From: Calditrichia bacterium | GTDB taxonomy: Bacteria > Calditrichota > Calditrichia > RBG-13-44-9 > J075 | Assembly (NCBI GenBank): GCA_028284905.1 | Contig: JANQQU010000022.1 | Span: 124,001-188,000, forward strand | Reading direction: 5' to 3' | DNA: 64,000 bases | Part shown: positions 8,208-17,009 of the stretch, piece after piece | Numbering within the stretch: position 1 is the stretch's first letter | Layout: each line of letters starts with the position of its first letter | Position numbers and translations under genes: made by a program | Notes under the pieces: generated by a model | Databases searched by the model: none | What the model was told of the DNA's origin: nothing | The model's input: only the letters and a program-made list of their open reading frames with translations

Positions 8208-11069
8208 TTAAAAGTCCCAGCCGAAAAAGAATTGCGAAAACCAGTTGTCACTAAAATTCCTGGTTTTAAAGTCATACCGTTTACCTATATCCATGCGTAG
8301 CACCAGGAATCCACCGAGGTTAAAGCGAAAACCGTATCCGACGCTGCCGAGCAGGCTGTCAAAGTCGTTGCCGTTCCAGGCATTACCGGCATCAGCAAAT
8401 AATGCCCCGCGGATGCCCGGGAAAACCATGGAGAGAAAGGGGAACTTGATGCCCAGGTAATCTATAAACGGGAAGCGAAGTTCCTGGGAGATCAGGGCAA
8501 TCTTTTCGCCGCGAATCGACCAGCGGCGATATCCGCGTAAATCCCAGCTGCCGCCAAGATAATACCAACGGGTTTCCTTGCCATCATTCAACAAGGTCAT
8601 CGCACGAACGGCATAAGTGACCTTGCTGTTCAGACGGAAATAATGACGGTAATCAAAGAGAAAAGTCCAGTAATTAACATTGGAGAAACGAATGTCGTAA
8701 GTATTGCTCAAGGAAATGTTGTAGCGGTTTCCTTCCACCGGTCCGGTATAGGACCAAATTGAGTTGTCATGCACCAAAGAGACTGAATTCGAGCTCAGCA
8801 AAGCGAATCTTCGGTTCGAACCGGTAATGTCTTTATCCGAGTAACTTAGGTTGGAGCTGAATTCAAATCTTTTAAAATGTGAGAAGGGATAGCTGATTGT
8901 AAAGAAACCGCCGAAACGATCTTCATAGAAAAAATCGTCCTTAAAATTGAAGAATCGGCCAGAGTAACGAAAGATACCATAGGCATGATTGGTGCGTTTA
9001 CCGAGGGAAAGTTTCGTTACCGCAAAGTTCATGCTTTTCAGGAATTCCGAACGGCTTTGGGCATTATTGTAAAGCAGCACATAATATTGATCATTGCCCA
9101 GTAAATCGGTAAAAGCCATGAGGGCTCCACCATTAGTGCCCCAGAACGGATCCTGGTTTACCTGGGTCTGGGCAATATCCAGATTGTAGTTCTTTTTATA
9201 CTCTAACTTGGTAATCACCTTTTGACCGGTTAATCGCCCCGGTTTCCAGTGAGTATGGGTCAATGGCATTGCTAACTGTGGTAAGGTTTCAGCGGAATCC
9301 AGTTTGGTGACGACATCTTCAAAATGGCGAATCTGGAAGCGGTTTCCTTCATAAACAGTAAAGAGCAAACCGTCATCGGCCGTCCATTCCGGATCAAAAG
9401 CAGCATTGGCGAATTGGGAAATCCGTTTAACAGGAATATTCTGGTAACTGCTTTCCGTCCAACTGGTGATTTCGGAAACATCAGCAGCAAAGATATTCAG
9501 TGAAAGATCTTCATCACGATCAGAAGTAAATGCAATGACGCTGCCATCCGGAGACCAAACCGGGGTATGATCCTGCGTCTCACCGGCAGTGACGTAATGG
9601 ATTAAGTTAGTGTTGAGGTCATATACGAAAATATTAAAGCACCATTGGTCGCCATATATACTGCGATCAGAAGAAAAGGCGATCTTACTGCCATCGGGGG
9701 AGAAGCTAGGCGCATTATCCGCATACAAATCATCGGTTAAGCGCATGACCTTTTCATTCTTCAATTCGAGGATGTATAAATCCCGGTTGCCACTAAAGCT
9801 CAATCCGGAAAACACAATTCTCTGCCCATCTGGCGAAAATGATGGAGAACCAATGCCAACGATGTTATTCCATTGAAATTTGCGAATAATTTCTTCAGTT
9901 TCGACATCGTAAATATAGAGCGCATCATTCTCCCCGCTTTTCGAAGAGAAAACCAGCTTGCCTTCTTTCGAAACGTCTAATTTACTGGAGAAGATATGAA
10001 AAGCTTCAAAATCTGAACTGCGGCCGCCTTTCACCAGAGTTTTCAATTTTTCCGACTTCTTTTTACCTGTGCGTTGCTTCATGTCGGTCATATAAATATT
10101 AGAGTAGCCAGTGCGGTTACCGGCAAAAATAATTTTGTCACCTTCTTCGCTGCGATAGAACGCCGGCTTAAAGTTATAGCCTTCCTGGACGATTGTTTGG
10201 GCGACCATCCGGGAAAAATCCTGTTCTCCCAGTTTAGGATAATATCTTTTCTTCAGATAATACATCCATTCCTGGTCAAACTGTTCGTAGGTGATGCCAA
10301 GAACATCTTCGAATACTTCCGAGAACTTGCCATATTTCCAGATATTTTCCATGAACAGGAGGATTTTATCTTCGCCATATTTCTCGGCGATATAGCTGAG
10401 AATTGCCTGCCCTTCTTTATACATCATGTAGGTGCCATGAATCCGATAAATCTGGGAAAGCGGCACGACATAGTTGTGCAGCACGGCATCCTTCATGACC
10501 ATTTCCGCCTGGGCATCCCACGTGCTGGACCAGTATTCCGCCAGCCCTTCCACAAACCAAAGTGGGGGATAGGTACCATCAAAGCGACCATGCTCCTTAT
10601 TCTCGAAATAAACTTTCGAGTGCATAAATACGTGCACTAGTTCGTGGCGAATCACTTTGCGGAAATTATTGATATCCCCGTTACTGGGAATAACCACCCG
10701 GCCTTTCAGGAATTCAAAGAAGCCTCCGACCCCTTCGGGAATATGTCCCGGGGTGATATTGGTTTGCTGAAAGTGTAGGTGGGAACTATAGAAAATCAGG
10801 GGAATTTTCCGGGTGACGGTAAAGTTGAATTTACTTTCCAGGTAAGTATAGGACTCTTCGGCGTAGAAGGCGCCCTGCTCTGCTAACTCTTCCATCTCCG
10901 GATAGAAATAAATATCGAAATGCTCGGTTTTCAGGATCTGCCATTTGAAGTCAGTATACTGAACCTTATTGCGGCCGAAATAAAACCACTGAGCAGATAG
11001 CGAAGACGTAAGGGTTAAGAAGATGATGAAAATGGAGACAATTAAGGGAGTCCTGGATACACCTAACAT
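8208..11069 (-). CDS. Fusion: HExxH metalloprotease - TolB-like propeller - Omp85-type barrel
   Basis: This 953-residue envelope protein has a signal peptide (1-26). A gluzincin-like peptidase domain (about 40-300) contains HELVH at 142-146 and a downstream WFVEGLAEYW, whose Glu would be the third zinc ligand. TolB/WD40-type blades follow (about 310-590), each with SPDG motifs such as SFSPDGQRIVFSG and SFSPDGSKIAFSS. The C-terminal barrel (about 620-953) carries the Omp85 loop motif WDLRGY, FADAGNAW and a terminal Phe. No POTRA domains are present; the protease and propeller take their place. The start is fixed at 11069 by GGAAGG and by a promoter whose -35 box lies at 11136-11141. Function is unknown; processing or insertion of outer-membrane proteins is inference. 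Confidence 0.85.
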   Translation of the reverse strand: MLGVSRTPLIVSIFIIFLTLTSSLSAQWFYFGRNKVQYTDFKWQILKTEHFDIYFYPEMEELAEQGAFYAEESYTYLESKFNFTVTRKIPLIFYSSHLHFQQTNITPGHIPEGVGGFFEFLKGRVVIPSNGDINNFRKVIRHELVHVFMHSKVYFENKEHGRFDGTYPPLWFVEGLAEYWSSTWDAQAEMVMKDAVLHNYVVPLSQIYRIHGTYMMYKEGQAILSYIAEKYGEDKILLFMENIWKYGKFSEVFEDVLGITYEQFDQEWMYYLKKRYYPKLGEQDFSRMVAQTIVQEGYNFKPAFYRSEEGDKIIFAGNRTGYSNIYMTDMKQRTGKKKSEKLKTLVKGGRSSDFEAFHIFSSKLDVSKEGKLVFSSKSGENDALYIYDVETEEIIRKFQWNNIVGIGSPSFSPDGQRIVFSGLSFSGNRDLYILELKNEKVMRLTDDLYADNAPSFSPDGSKIAFSSDRSIYGDQWCFNIFVYDLNTNLIHYVTAGETQDHTPVWSPDGSVIAFTSDRDEDLSLNIFAADVSEITSWTESSYQNIPVKRISQFANAAFDPEWTADDGLLFTVYEGNRFQIRHFEDVVTKLDSAETLPQLAMPLTHTHWKPGRLTGQKVITKLEYKKNYNLDIAQTQVNQDPFWGTNGGALMAFTDLLGNDQYYVLLYNNAQSRSEFLKSMNFAVTKLSLGKRTNHAYGIFRYSGRFFNFKDDFFYEDRFGGFFTISYPFSHFKRFEFSSNLSYSDKDITGSNRRFALLSSNSVSLVHDNSIWSYTGPVEGNRYNISLSNTYDIRFSNVNYWTFLFDYRHYFRLNSKVTYAVRAMTLLNDGKETRWYYLGGSWDLRGYRRWSIRGEKIALISQELRFPFIDYLGIKFPFLSMVFPGIRGALFADAGNAWNGNDFDSLLGSVGYGFRFNLGGFLVLRMDIGKRYDFKTRNFSDNWFSQFFFGWDF

Positions 11070-11388
11070 ATTTAAGCCTTCCGTATATGATGAAGATGAA
11101 TCTATGTTATACAAATATATAGCTTTCTTTTCTAATGTCAATTACCCGTTTGAGGGAATTTTTCGGTATATTTATCGATTTTTTACCTCAGCGTGGTACT
11201 CTTTCCTAAGTTGGCCGGTAATCCAAAAAGTGGGATTAAGGCGATGCGACGGGTTACTTAAATGTCTGCAAAAGAAACGATTTTTCCGTAAGGGGCATCA
11301 CATAATCTAAAAACCACGCAGGCAATTAGTTGAACAATAAATTATCTGGTTGTGCGCTGGCTAAATTTATGACGATCAAAAAAACAAA
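11070..11388. other. Spacer with the promoter of the protease-barrel operon
   Basis: This 319-base spacer holds the promoter at 11114-11141 and a leader of about 38 nt before the ATG. Next to the RluA-type gene it has a T-run on the minus strand (about 11375-11381) but no clear stem. Nothing else was recognised. Confidence 0.5.
11114..11141 (-). promoter_or_regulatory. Promoter of the protease-barrel / BamB-like / PEGA operon
   Basis: On the minus strand: TTGACA (11136-11141), a 16-bp spacer, TATATT (11114-11119). Transcription should begin near 11107. This site overlaps an in-frame TTG that could be mistaken for the start codon. Confidence 0.75.
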
Positions 11389-12189
11389 TTATTTACCTTC
11401 AATGTTCCATTTTCGCAGAAGTTTCTGCAGTGCGGCAAAATCGCGGGTCGGGGGGGCCTCAATCAGAATGTCCGATGCACTGCCGGGCAATTGAAACTCG
11501 AGTCGCCAGGCGTGTAGCGTCAAGCGGTTTATGATCGGAAGGTCCTCATAAACGATAATATCTTTCCGGATTTTTCGCTTTAGGTCGGAGATGTAAATCC
11601 CCCTGCTATCCTCATTGTACTTATCATCGATTGCCAGCGGCGCGCCGACTGCCTTTAAATGAACCCGGATTTGATGGGTACGCCCGGTTAGCGGTTGCAC
11701 TTCCAGAATGGAAAAATTACGAAACTTTTCGGCTACCCGATAGCGAGTCTGGGATGGTTTTCCCTTTTTGTGTATTTTCATGCGATTTTTTCCGGAAGAC
11801 TGTTTATCAATCGGTAAATCGATTTCCCCTTCCATTTCCGCCGGCGCACCGCGCACTACAGCCAGGTAGGTTTTGCGAATCTGGTTTTGCTCGAAAAGTG
11901 TATTTAACACCCGGTGAGTAGCTGCATCTTTCGCCATTAATACGATCCCGCTGGTGTCGGAATCGATACGATGCACGATGTAAAGCTGCAGATCAACCTC
12001 TCCGGTGTATCGATAATATTGAGTTTGCATTAAATCTCTTAAATTCGGCGCATTAGGATTCCAGCGATCCGGAATAACCGGTAAACCCGCCGGTTTGTTG
12101 ATCGCAAGCAAATGGTCGTCTTCGTAGACCATTTCAATGGCTTGTTTGCGCTTTTCCTTGTTCCGGAAAGTAAAAGATTTGAGTGGCAT
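11389..12189 (-). CDS. RluA-family RNA pseudouridine synthase
   Basis: This 266-residue enzyme isomerises uridine to pseudouridine in rRNA or tRNA. The catalytic motif HRIDSDTSG contains the nucleophile Asp76. Other family blocks are INKPAGLPV, KTYLAVVRG, TRYRVAEKF and LTGRTHQIRVHL, and LTLHAWRLEF near the C-terminus. There is no N-terminal S4 domain, so it belongs with the short RluA/RluC-like forms, and the target uridine cannot be predicted. I prefer the ATG at 12189 with GTGAGGA upstream over the GTG at 12204, because that GTG forms part of the ribosome binding site. Confidence 0.9.
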   Translation of the reverse strand: MPLKSFTFRNKEKRKQAIEMVYEDDHLLAINKPAGLPVIPDRWNPNAPNLRDLMQTQYYRYTGEVDLQLYIVHRIDSDTSGIVLMAKDAATHRVLNTLFEQNQIRKTYLAVVRGAPAEMEGEIDLPIDKQSSGKNRMKIHKKGKPSQTRYRVAEKFRNFSILEVQPLTGRTHQIRVHLKAVGAPLAIDDKYNEDSRGIYISDLKRKIRKDIIVYEDLPIINRLTLHAWRLEFQLPGSASDILIEAPPTRDFAALQKLLRKWNIEGK

Positions 12190-12583
12190 TTGAAGTATCC
12201 TCACTTAAAATGATCATCAAGCTGTATTTTAAAAGACCATATAATCAGTAGATTTCGACGATAAATCAAATAAAATTAGCTGATATTAAAAAAAAACGCA
12301 CTTCGCATCAAATCCTGTTAATTTTCTTGCATCTTATCCATGCATAAGGAACCTTGAAAAGAAAGTGGCAGTTGGCAGAAGCAGGGGGAGTTATGGAAAC
12401 TCTGTTAACTGAAATCAATCGACTTGGTGAGTTTAGTAACAGAAAAAAATCTCAAAAGCATGTAAATGAACTCAGTATAACTACGTCTAATTAACAGACG
12501 GATTACTGGGAGATTCGTCGAAAGTTTTGGCGCCGCGGGTTAAATTTAAAACCGATGGCAAGTATGAAGACGGTATTTTGTTA
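12190..12583. other. Divergent spacer, pseudouridine synthase / ECF sigma operon
   Basis: This 394-base AT-rich region has no confident sigma-70 promoter on either strand. It contains one short reading frame with a good ribosome binding site (12393-12494, listed separately). An ECF sigma operon is often self-activated through a non-sigma-70 promoter, so the lack of a standard box is not surprising; no ECF box could be defined from one copy. Confidence 0.4.
12393..12494 (+). CDS. Possible small protein or leader peptide, 33 aa
   Basis: An ATG at 12393 follows a strong GGGGGAG site and opens a 33-codon frame ending at TAA 12492-12494. The product starts METLLTEINRLGEF and is polar and helical-looking, with a Lys/Arg patch in the middle and no signal peptide. 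It sits about 90 bp upstream of the ECF sigma factor on the same strand, so it could be a leader peptide or a small regulator. No family is recognised, and the frame could be fortuitous. Confidence 0.3.
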   Translation: METLLTEINRLGEFSNRKKSQKHVNELSITTSN

Positions 12584-13144
12584 ATGAAAAATGCAGAAAC
12601 AGACATCCTGCAACAAGCCATGAGTGGCAGTCGCAGCGCATTTGGCAAGCTGGTTGAACTTCACCAGGAGAAGGTGCTGTACTTAGCATACGACCTGATG
12701 GGTGATTGGGACGATGCTAAAGATGCCGCGCAGGAAACATTTATCCGGGCTTTTCAAAAACTGAGCCGCTTTGAAGGAAAGTCCCGTTTTTCATCCTGGC
12801 TGTATAGAATTACCGTCAACCTTTGTATGGATATCCACCGTAAACGCAAGCGACAGGCAACTGACGCACTGGATGCTGAGACGGAAGAGAATTTGCCCGA
12901 CTTAAAAGAAAATGGATCCGCTTTTCGCGAAAACACCCTGGAATATACCGAGCTTAAGGGAGAAATAGATGCCGCCTTGACGACAGTGTCTATTAATCAG
13001 CGCACTGCGGTCGTATTAAAGTTCTTCCATGAATTGTCCGTGCGGGAAATTGCCGACATTATGGAGTGCAGCGAAAGTACGGTACGGATTCACCTGTTTC
13101 GGGCAATGAAACGATTGAAGGAAACCCTTCGGGAAGTGGCCTAA
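12584..13144 (+). CDS. ECF-type RNA polymerase sigma factor
   Basis: This 186-residue sigma-70 family protein has only regions 2 and 4. Region 2 includes DAAQETFIRAFQKLSRFEG and a downstream SSWLYRITVN. Region 4 is a helix-turn-helix with SVREIADIMECSESTVRIHL. Such factors direct RNA polymerase to a small regulon, often envelope stress. I choose the ATG at 12584; an in-frame TTG at 12527 would add 19 residues without family resemblance. The next gene, 16 bp away, looks like its membrane anti-sigma factor. The signal and regulon are unknown. Confidence 0.92.
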   Translation: MKNAETDILQQAMSGSRSAFGKLVELHQEKVLYLAYDLMGDWDDAKDAAQETFIRAFQKLSRFEGKSRFSSWLYRITVNLCMDIHRKRKRQATDALDAETEENLPDLKENGSAFRENTLEYTELKGEIDAALTTVSINQRTAVVLKFFHELSVREIADIMECSESTVRIHLFRAMKRLKETLREVA

Positions 13145-13160
13145 TGAGAGGAAAGATGAA

Positions 13161-13976
13161 ATGGACCGAAAAACCCTCGAGAAACAAATGAAGCTCTATC
13201 TGAACGGAGAAATGAGCGAGCCGGAAAAGGTTGCGTTTGAAAACCTATTGGCAGATATGGAGATTGCTGTGGAAGATTTGCCGGAAATGCATCGCACTGC
13301 CAGAGCATTGCATACTCGCCGTCGCCCGTCGCCCCCGCCAGAGTTACTTCAGAATTATCAGCAGGAGCTAAAAACATCCTTTGCGGATCCACCATTGTAT
13401 CTTCGCTGGCAGAAGCGGATGGCTGAGCTATGGCGCGCGTTGGTGATTCAGCCTTCACCGGCATTGCGCTTTGCCGAAGTTGCTTTTTTGATGATCCTCG
13501 GTATTTACGTTGGCCGGTCTTTATTGCAGACCCCGGATGTGGTAGTTGTAGAGGATTCTTATAATAATAGTGGGATGTTTTACCCGAATCTCCGTGGCGT
13601 TAGCGAAGCGAACCGCGATCAGATTCGCGAGATGCTTTTTGGGTCGGAGCAGTTATTGCTGGAGATCATTAACACCGGCGATGACGAAGATTTTGATGAA
13701 GTGGAATGGGAATTAAACCGCGAATTGGCGGATGAGCTATTGAAGATTGTCGTTCCCATGCAGCAGCGGGCAATTCAGCTCAATCATCCGGAAACACTTC
13801 GCTTTCTTAGTAAAATGGAAATTTTCCTTTACGATATGGCCAATATGGAAAGTGAAGAGGTGGCGGAAGCATTACCATTTTTGAAAGAACTCGTATTGGA
13901 AACCAGCCTGCATCTGGAAGTGCGGCGGTTGATGGATTTTTACAAGGAAGAGACACCCGCGGACTTAAGCGTCTAG
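13161..13976 (+). CDS. Probable membrane anti-sigma factor
   Basis: This 271-residue protein has a cytoplasmic N-terminal part of about 100 residues, one transmembrane helix (about 102-121, ALRFAEVAFLMILGIYVG) and a periplasmic, acidic, helical C-terminal part. The start KLYLNGEMSEPEKVAFENLL resembles the short anti-sigma helix motif in which a compact domain clamps the cognate ECF factor. No HxxxCxxC zinc motif is present, so it is not a ZAS-type anti-sigma. The assignment depends mainly on its position 16 bp after the sigma gene and on its topology. Confidence 0.7.
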   Translation: MDRKTLEKQMKLYLNGEMSEPEKVAFENLLADMEIAVEDLPEMHRTARALHTRRRPSPPPELLQNYQQELKTSFADPPLYLRWQKRMAELWRALVIQPSPALRFAEVAFLMILGIYVGRSLLQTPDVVVVEDSYNNSGMFYPNLRGVSEANRDQIREMLFGSEQLLLEIINTGDDEDFDEVEWELNRELADELLKIVVPMQQRAIQLNHPETLRFLSKMEIFLYDMANMESEEVAEALPFLKELVLETSLHLEVRRLMDFYKEETPADLSV

Positions 13977-14061
13977 CAGGTTACAAGACCGGACGGTGAT
14001 GGGAACAGGGCACAAACAGACAGGTGCCATTTAGTATCGGAATGAAATTTGAGGTCATACA

Positions 14062-15672
14062 ATGAAGAATAAAACCTTTCTATTTTGTCTGCTTGTTTTC
14101 GGCTTGCTTGGGCAAGGTGCTTTTGCGCTGGATAGCGCTCAGGAAAACAAAGCGAAAGATCTGTACAAGAAGGGGCGCAAGAAGACCCTGGAACAGAAAT
14201 GGGATAAGGCGATCGACATCTATGAAGAACTGGTGGATGAATTCCCGGGCAGCCGCTACGAGGACGATGCGAAATTTTGGATTGGCTATTGCCTGGAAAA
14301 AATGCCCGAGCGGCATCAGGATGCTTTTTCCGCATTCCTGGCATTGACGCAGGAATTCCCAAACAGCTCCTGGATCGACGATGCGATTATCCATCTAATC
14401 GGACTGGCAGAGGAATTTGTGATGCAGGGGAAAGGCCAATACCTCGCTTTTCTGAAAGAGCAATTGCTGCATGAGTTAAAAGATATTCGACATCAGGCCG
14501 CATTGTCATTGGGGCGAATTGGCGAACGGGAAGCACTGCCGCAACTGAAGGAGATGATAACCAATGATGTCTTTTCCGAAGAAGCGGCGGCACTTATCGC
14601 GGAAATTGAAACAGAGAGTGCATTAGATAGCAATTATACCGGAGGCGATCCCCGGAAGAACGAAATTATTTTCCGCCTCGATGAAGGGAAAGATAAACAG
14701 GAAAAGAAGGAATCCCCGAAACGTAGAAAATTCCTCTTCTTTGGATCAAAACGCTATAACTTCTATCAGGATATGCTTCGCAAGGAAGATACCTGGACAA
14801 GGGAAGAATTGCTGGATTTTGGGCTCTGGCATATTCTTCCAACCGATGAGTTTGCCGCCTATCGCTCCCTTACAAATGAATATGACCGTTCCGAATGGTT
14901 GCGCAAATTCTGGATACTCAACGATCCGACGCCAACAACAGACAGAAATGAGATGCGGGAAGAGTTCGAACGCCGGGTCATTTATGCAAAATCCCATTTT
15001 TATGAGTATTGGAATTACAACCAGTCCCGTTATCTGCAGGATCAACACATTCGTCAGGGCTGGGATCATGCACCCTGGGATGCCCGTGGAGAATTGTATA
15101 TCAAGTTTGGCGAACCGAGCTATACTTCGATAACCGGTTTTCATATCGAGCAATGGGACTATAATCGTTATGGTGTCACTTTTCTGGTTGCCCAATACAT
15201 GACTAATATCTACGGGAATGCTATCCGTGGAAATACGATTACTTCCCACTATCGCCGTCGCGGCTTTGATATCGCTCGTATTGAAGCGGACTATGTTTAT
15301 CAGCCTGATATGCTATATGAACACAACTATCAGGCCAAGCCATTGAAATCTACCGACTTTGATCTGATTAATGACAATACTGCTCAGGTTGGATTTCAGT
15401 ATCGCATATCTTTGAAACAATTTGCGAAAAATAACGGTGAAAGAGTGGTCGAATATAGTCGGCATTATATCGTGCTGAACGAAGATTTACGGGAAGTCTT
15501 TCGGGAGGAAGTCCAAAAAGATTCGGGCAATACCGAAATTGTTAAAGGAAAGGTGCAGGATGCAGTGACATTCAATCTGCCTCCCGGAAATTATACGCTT
15601 GTTTGCCGTTTGGAGATACCAGCCTCCGGCAAATTAGGCATCTACAAAAGTGCTTTCTCCATTTCGAACTAG
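14062..15672 (+). CDS. GWxTD-domain protein with TPR/HEAT-like N-terminus
   Basis: This 536-residue exported protein has a signal peptide (1-23). TPR/tetratrico-like helices at about 25-110 include 'WDKAIDIYEELVDEFPGS' and are followed by a HEAT-like repeat (DIRHQAALSLGRIGEREALPQ, about 140-165). A GWxTD-type domain occupies the rest: residues about 333-353 read GWDHAPWDARGELYIKFGEP, matching the family pattern of GW, then an acidic/Arg turn and a Gly-x-Pro end. GWxTD proteins are common in FCB bacteria and functionally undefined. It follows the anti-sigma gene by 85 bp and may be part of that regulon, which is inference. Confidence 0.75.
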   Translation: MKNKTFLFCLLVFGLLGQGAFALDSAQENKAKDLYKKGRKKTLEQKWDKAIDIYEELVDEFPGSRYEDDAKFWIGYCLEKMPERHQDAFSAFLALTQEFPNSSWIDDAIIHLIGLAEEFVMQGKGQYLAFLKEQLLHELKDIRHQAALSLGRIGEREALPQLKEMITNDVFSEEAAALIAEIETESALDSNYTGGDPRKNEIIFRLDEGKDKQEKKESPKRRKFLFFGSKRYNFYQDMLRKEDTWTREELLDFGLWHILPTDEFAAYRSLTNEYDRSEWLRKFWILNDPTPTTDRNEMREEFERRVIYAKSHFYEYWNYNQSRYLQDQHIRQGWDHAPWDARGELYIKFGEPSYTSITGFHIEQWDYNRYGVTFLVAQYMTNIYGNAIRGNTITSHYRRRGFDIARIEADYVYQPDMLYEHNYQAKPLKSTDFDLINDNTAQVGFQYRISLKQFAKNNGERVVEYSRHYIVLNEDLREVFREEVQKDSGNTEIVKGKVQDAVTFNLPPGNYTLVCRLEIPASGKLGIYKSAFSISN

Positions 15673-15722
15673 AACCTTCCCGGAGAATCGTCGTAGGAAA
15701 AAATATGTCGTATCACCGATGT

Positions 15723-15759
15723 TATGGTCAGCCGGTAAGTGTTTTGCAGGCTGACCATA
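15723..15759 (+). terminator. Terminator after the GWxTD gene
   Basis: An 11-bp perfect stem, TATGGTCAGCC (15723-15733) with GGCTGACCATA (15749-15759), is followed by CGTTTT. Confidence 0.65.
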
Positions 15760-15798
15760 CGTTTTAAGTCACTGCCGATGTTGATCACTTTCACGATC

Positions 15799-15827
15799 TT
15801 GATTGGCAGGCATATTTTTGCTATATT
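15799..15827 (+). promoter_or_regulatory. Promoter of the carboxypeptidase-regulatory-like gene
   Basis: TTGATT (15799-15804), a 17-bp spacer, TATATT (15822-15827). Transcription should start about 19 nt before the ATG at 15853. Confidence 0.65.
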
Positions 15828-15852
15828 CTTACAGCGAAACGATTACATAACT

Positions 15853-16938
15853 ATGAAACCTCAACTCCCCATCGTCTTTATTTTGCTGCTATGCTTGTCT
15901 GTTGTCGCTCAACAGGCTGAAACCGGCATACTAACCGGTAAAGTTAGCGACCGAAAAACCGGCAAGCCGATCCTTGCAGTTAATGTTTTTTTTAATAACA
16001 CCACAATTGGAGCCAGCACTGATGCGGATGGAGAATTTGTAATCACAGATATCCCGGTTGGTTCCCACGAATTGGTCATTGCCTGCGTTGGGTATGAGTA
16101 TCAACAAAAAGTGATACGCCTTTCCGCCGGGGAAAAGCGGCATATGAATATACGCTTGAGGCCACAGGTCTATAAGTCCGATGCCGTGGATGTGGAAGGT
16201 TCGAAAGCTGAACATAAGAAATGGCAGAAACATTACAAGATATTTAAACGGGAGTTCCTCGGGAGAAATACCAATGCTTCCCAATGTCATATTCTGAATC
16301 CGGAAGTACTGGATTTTGAAGATACGGGCGATGGAGTACTACTCGCTACAGCACAGGCGCCTTTTGAAGTGATGAATTATGCCCTGGGATATAAAGCCTT
16401 TGTTTTTTTGACGATGTTTAGCTATGCGGAACGGTCATTCGTTTGCCGTTTTAAAGTACAGTATCAGGAGCTGGCTTCCGAGCAACGGGAAGAAGATTGG
16501 AATGGTAATCGTACTAAAGCGTTTGGTGGATCTTTCCGGCATTTTGTTAATGCACTGGCAGTGGGAGATTTGGAAGATGAGGGGTTCTATACTGCGAACA
16601 CCAAAGGGATGGAGGCTACATTTACCCGTTTCCCCTATGTTCATAAAGACTGGCAGGAAAAGATGTTTAGCCGCTCTACGACGGATAAGGATGAATTGCA
16701 ACTGCATTTCCCGGACTATCTGGAAGTGCGTTATATAAACGAAAAGGATGAAATTACCGGCAAAGATATCCAGCTCTCTTATATTAACCTGACCCAGGAT
16801 TCAATTCGCGTGAATTTGTCTGGCTACACATACGAAACAGTCATTCGCTACGGGCGGTGGGGGAGAGAACGTTTTGCAGATATGCTGCCATTGGATTACC
16901 CCCTGCCGGATCGCCTGCGTCCTCCCAAACTACAATAA
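15853..16938 (+). CDS. Carboxypeptidase-regulatory-like (CarbopepD_reg_2) surface protein
   Basis: This 361-residue exported protein has a signal peptide (about 1-18, ending in VVAQQ). A beta-sandwich of the carboxypeptidase D regulatory type follows at about 22-105: GILTGKVSDRKTGKPILAVN, TDADGEFVITDIPVGSHELVI. Such modules often form the N-terminal plug-proximal part of SusC-like receptors, but here no TonB-dependent barrel follows. The remaining 250 residues are of unknown fold. I chose the ATG at 15853 because it begins the signal peptide and lies just after a promoter; the longer frame from 15739 overlaps that promoter. Probable envelope protein of unknown function. Confidence 0.75.
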   Translation: MKPQLPIVFILLLCLSVVAQQAETGILTGKVSDRKTGKPILAVNVFFNNTTIGASTDADGEFVITDIPVGSHELVIACVGYEYQQKVIRLSAGEKRHMNIRLRPQVYKSDAVDVEGSKAEHKKWQKHYKIFKREFLGRNTNASQCHILNPEVLDFEDTGDGVLLATAQAPFEVMNYALGYKAFVFLTMFSYAERSFVCRFKVQYQELASEQREEDWNGNRTKAFGGSFRHFVNALAVGDLEDEGFYTANTKGMEATFTRFPYVHKDWQEKMFSRSTTDKDELQLHFPDYLEVRYINEKDEITGKDIQLSYINLTQDSIRVNLSGYTYETVIRYGRWGRERFADMLPLDYPLPDRLRPPKLQ

Positions 16939-16986
16939 TTTGAAGGCAGCGCTGCAACTGTCAACTGCTACAGCCACTATAAAAAA

Positions 16987-17004
16987 GGCGGCCATCTGGC
17001 CGCC
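16987..17004. terminator. Bidirectional terminator between converging genes
   Basis: An 8-bp GC-rich stem, GGCGGCCA (16987-16994) with TGGCCGCC (16997-17004), has a 2-nt loop. It is preceded by an A-run and followed by a T-run, so it works on both strands, ending the plus-strand gene at 16938 and the minus-strand htpG. Confidence 0.9.
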
Positions 17005-17009
17005 TTTTT

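Noticed and set aside
10074-10640. 188-codon plus-strand frame opposite the protease-barrel gene
   Set aside because: It is a shadow of the minus-strand gene, with no ribosome binding site or recognisable motif.
11070-11141. Longer N-terminus for the protease-barrel protein starting at TTG 11141
   Set aside because: That TTG is the first three bases of a TTGACA -35 box, and the extra residues precede a good signal peptide with its own ribosome binding site.
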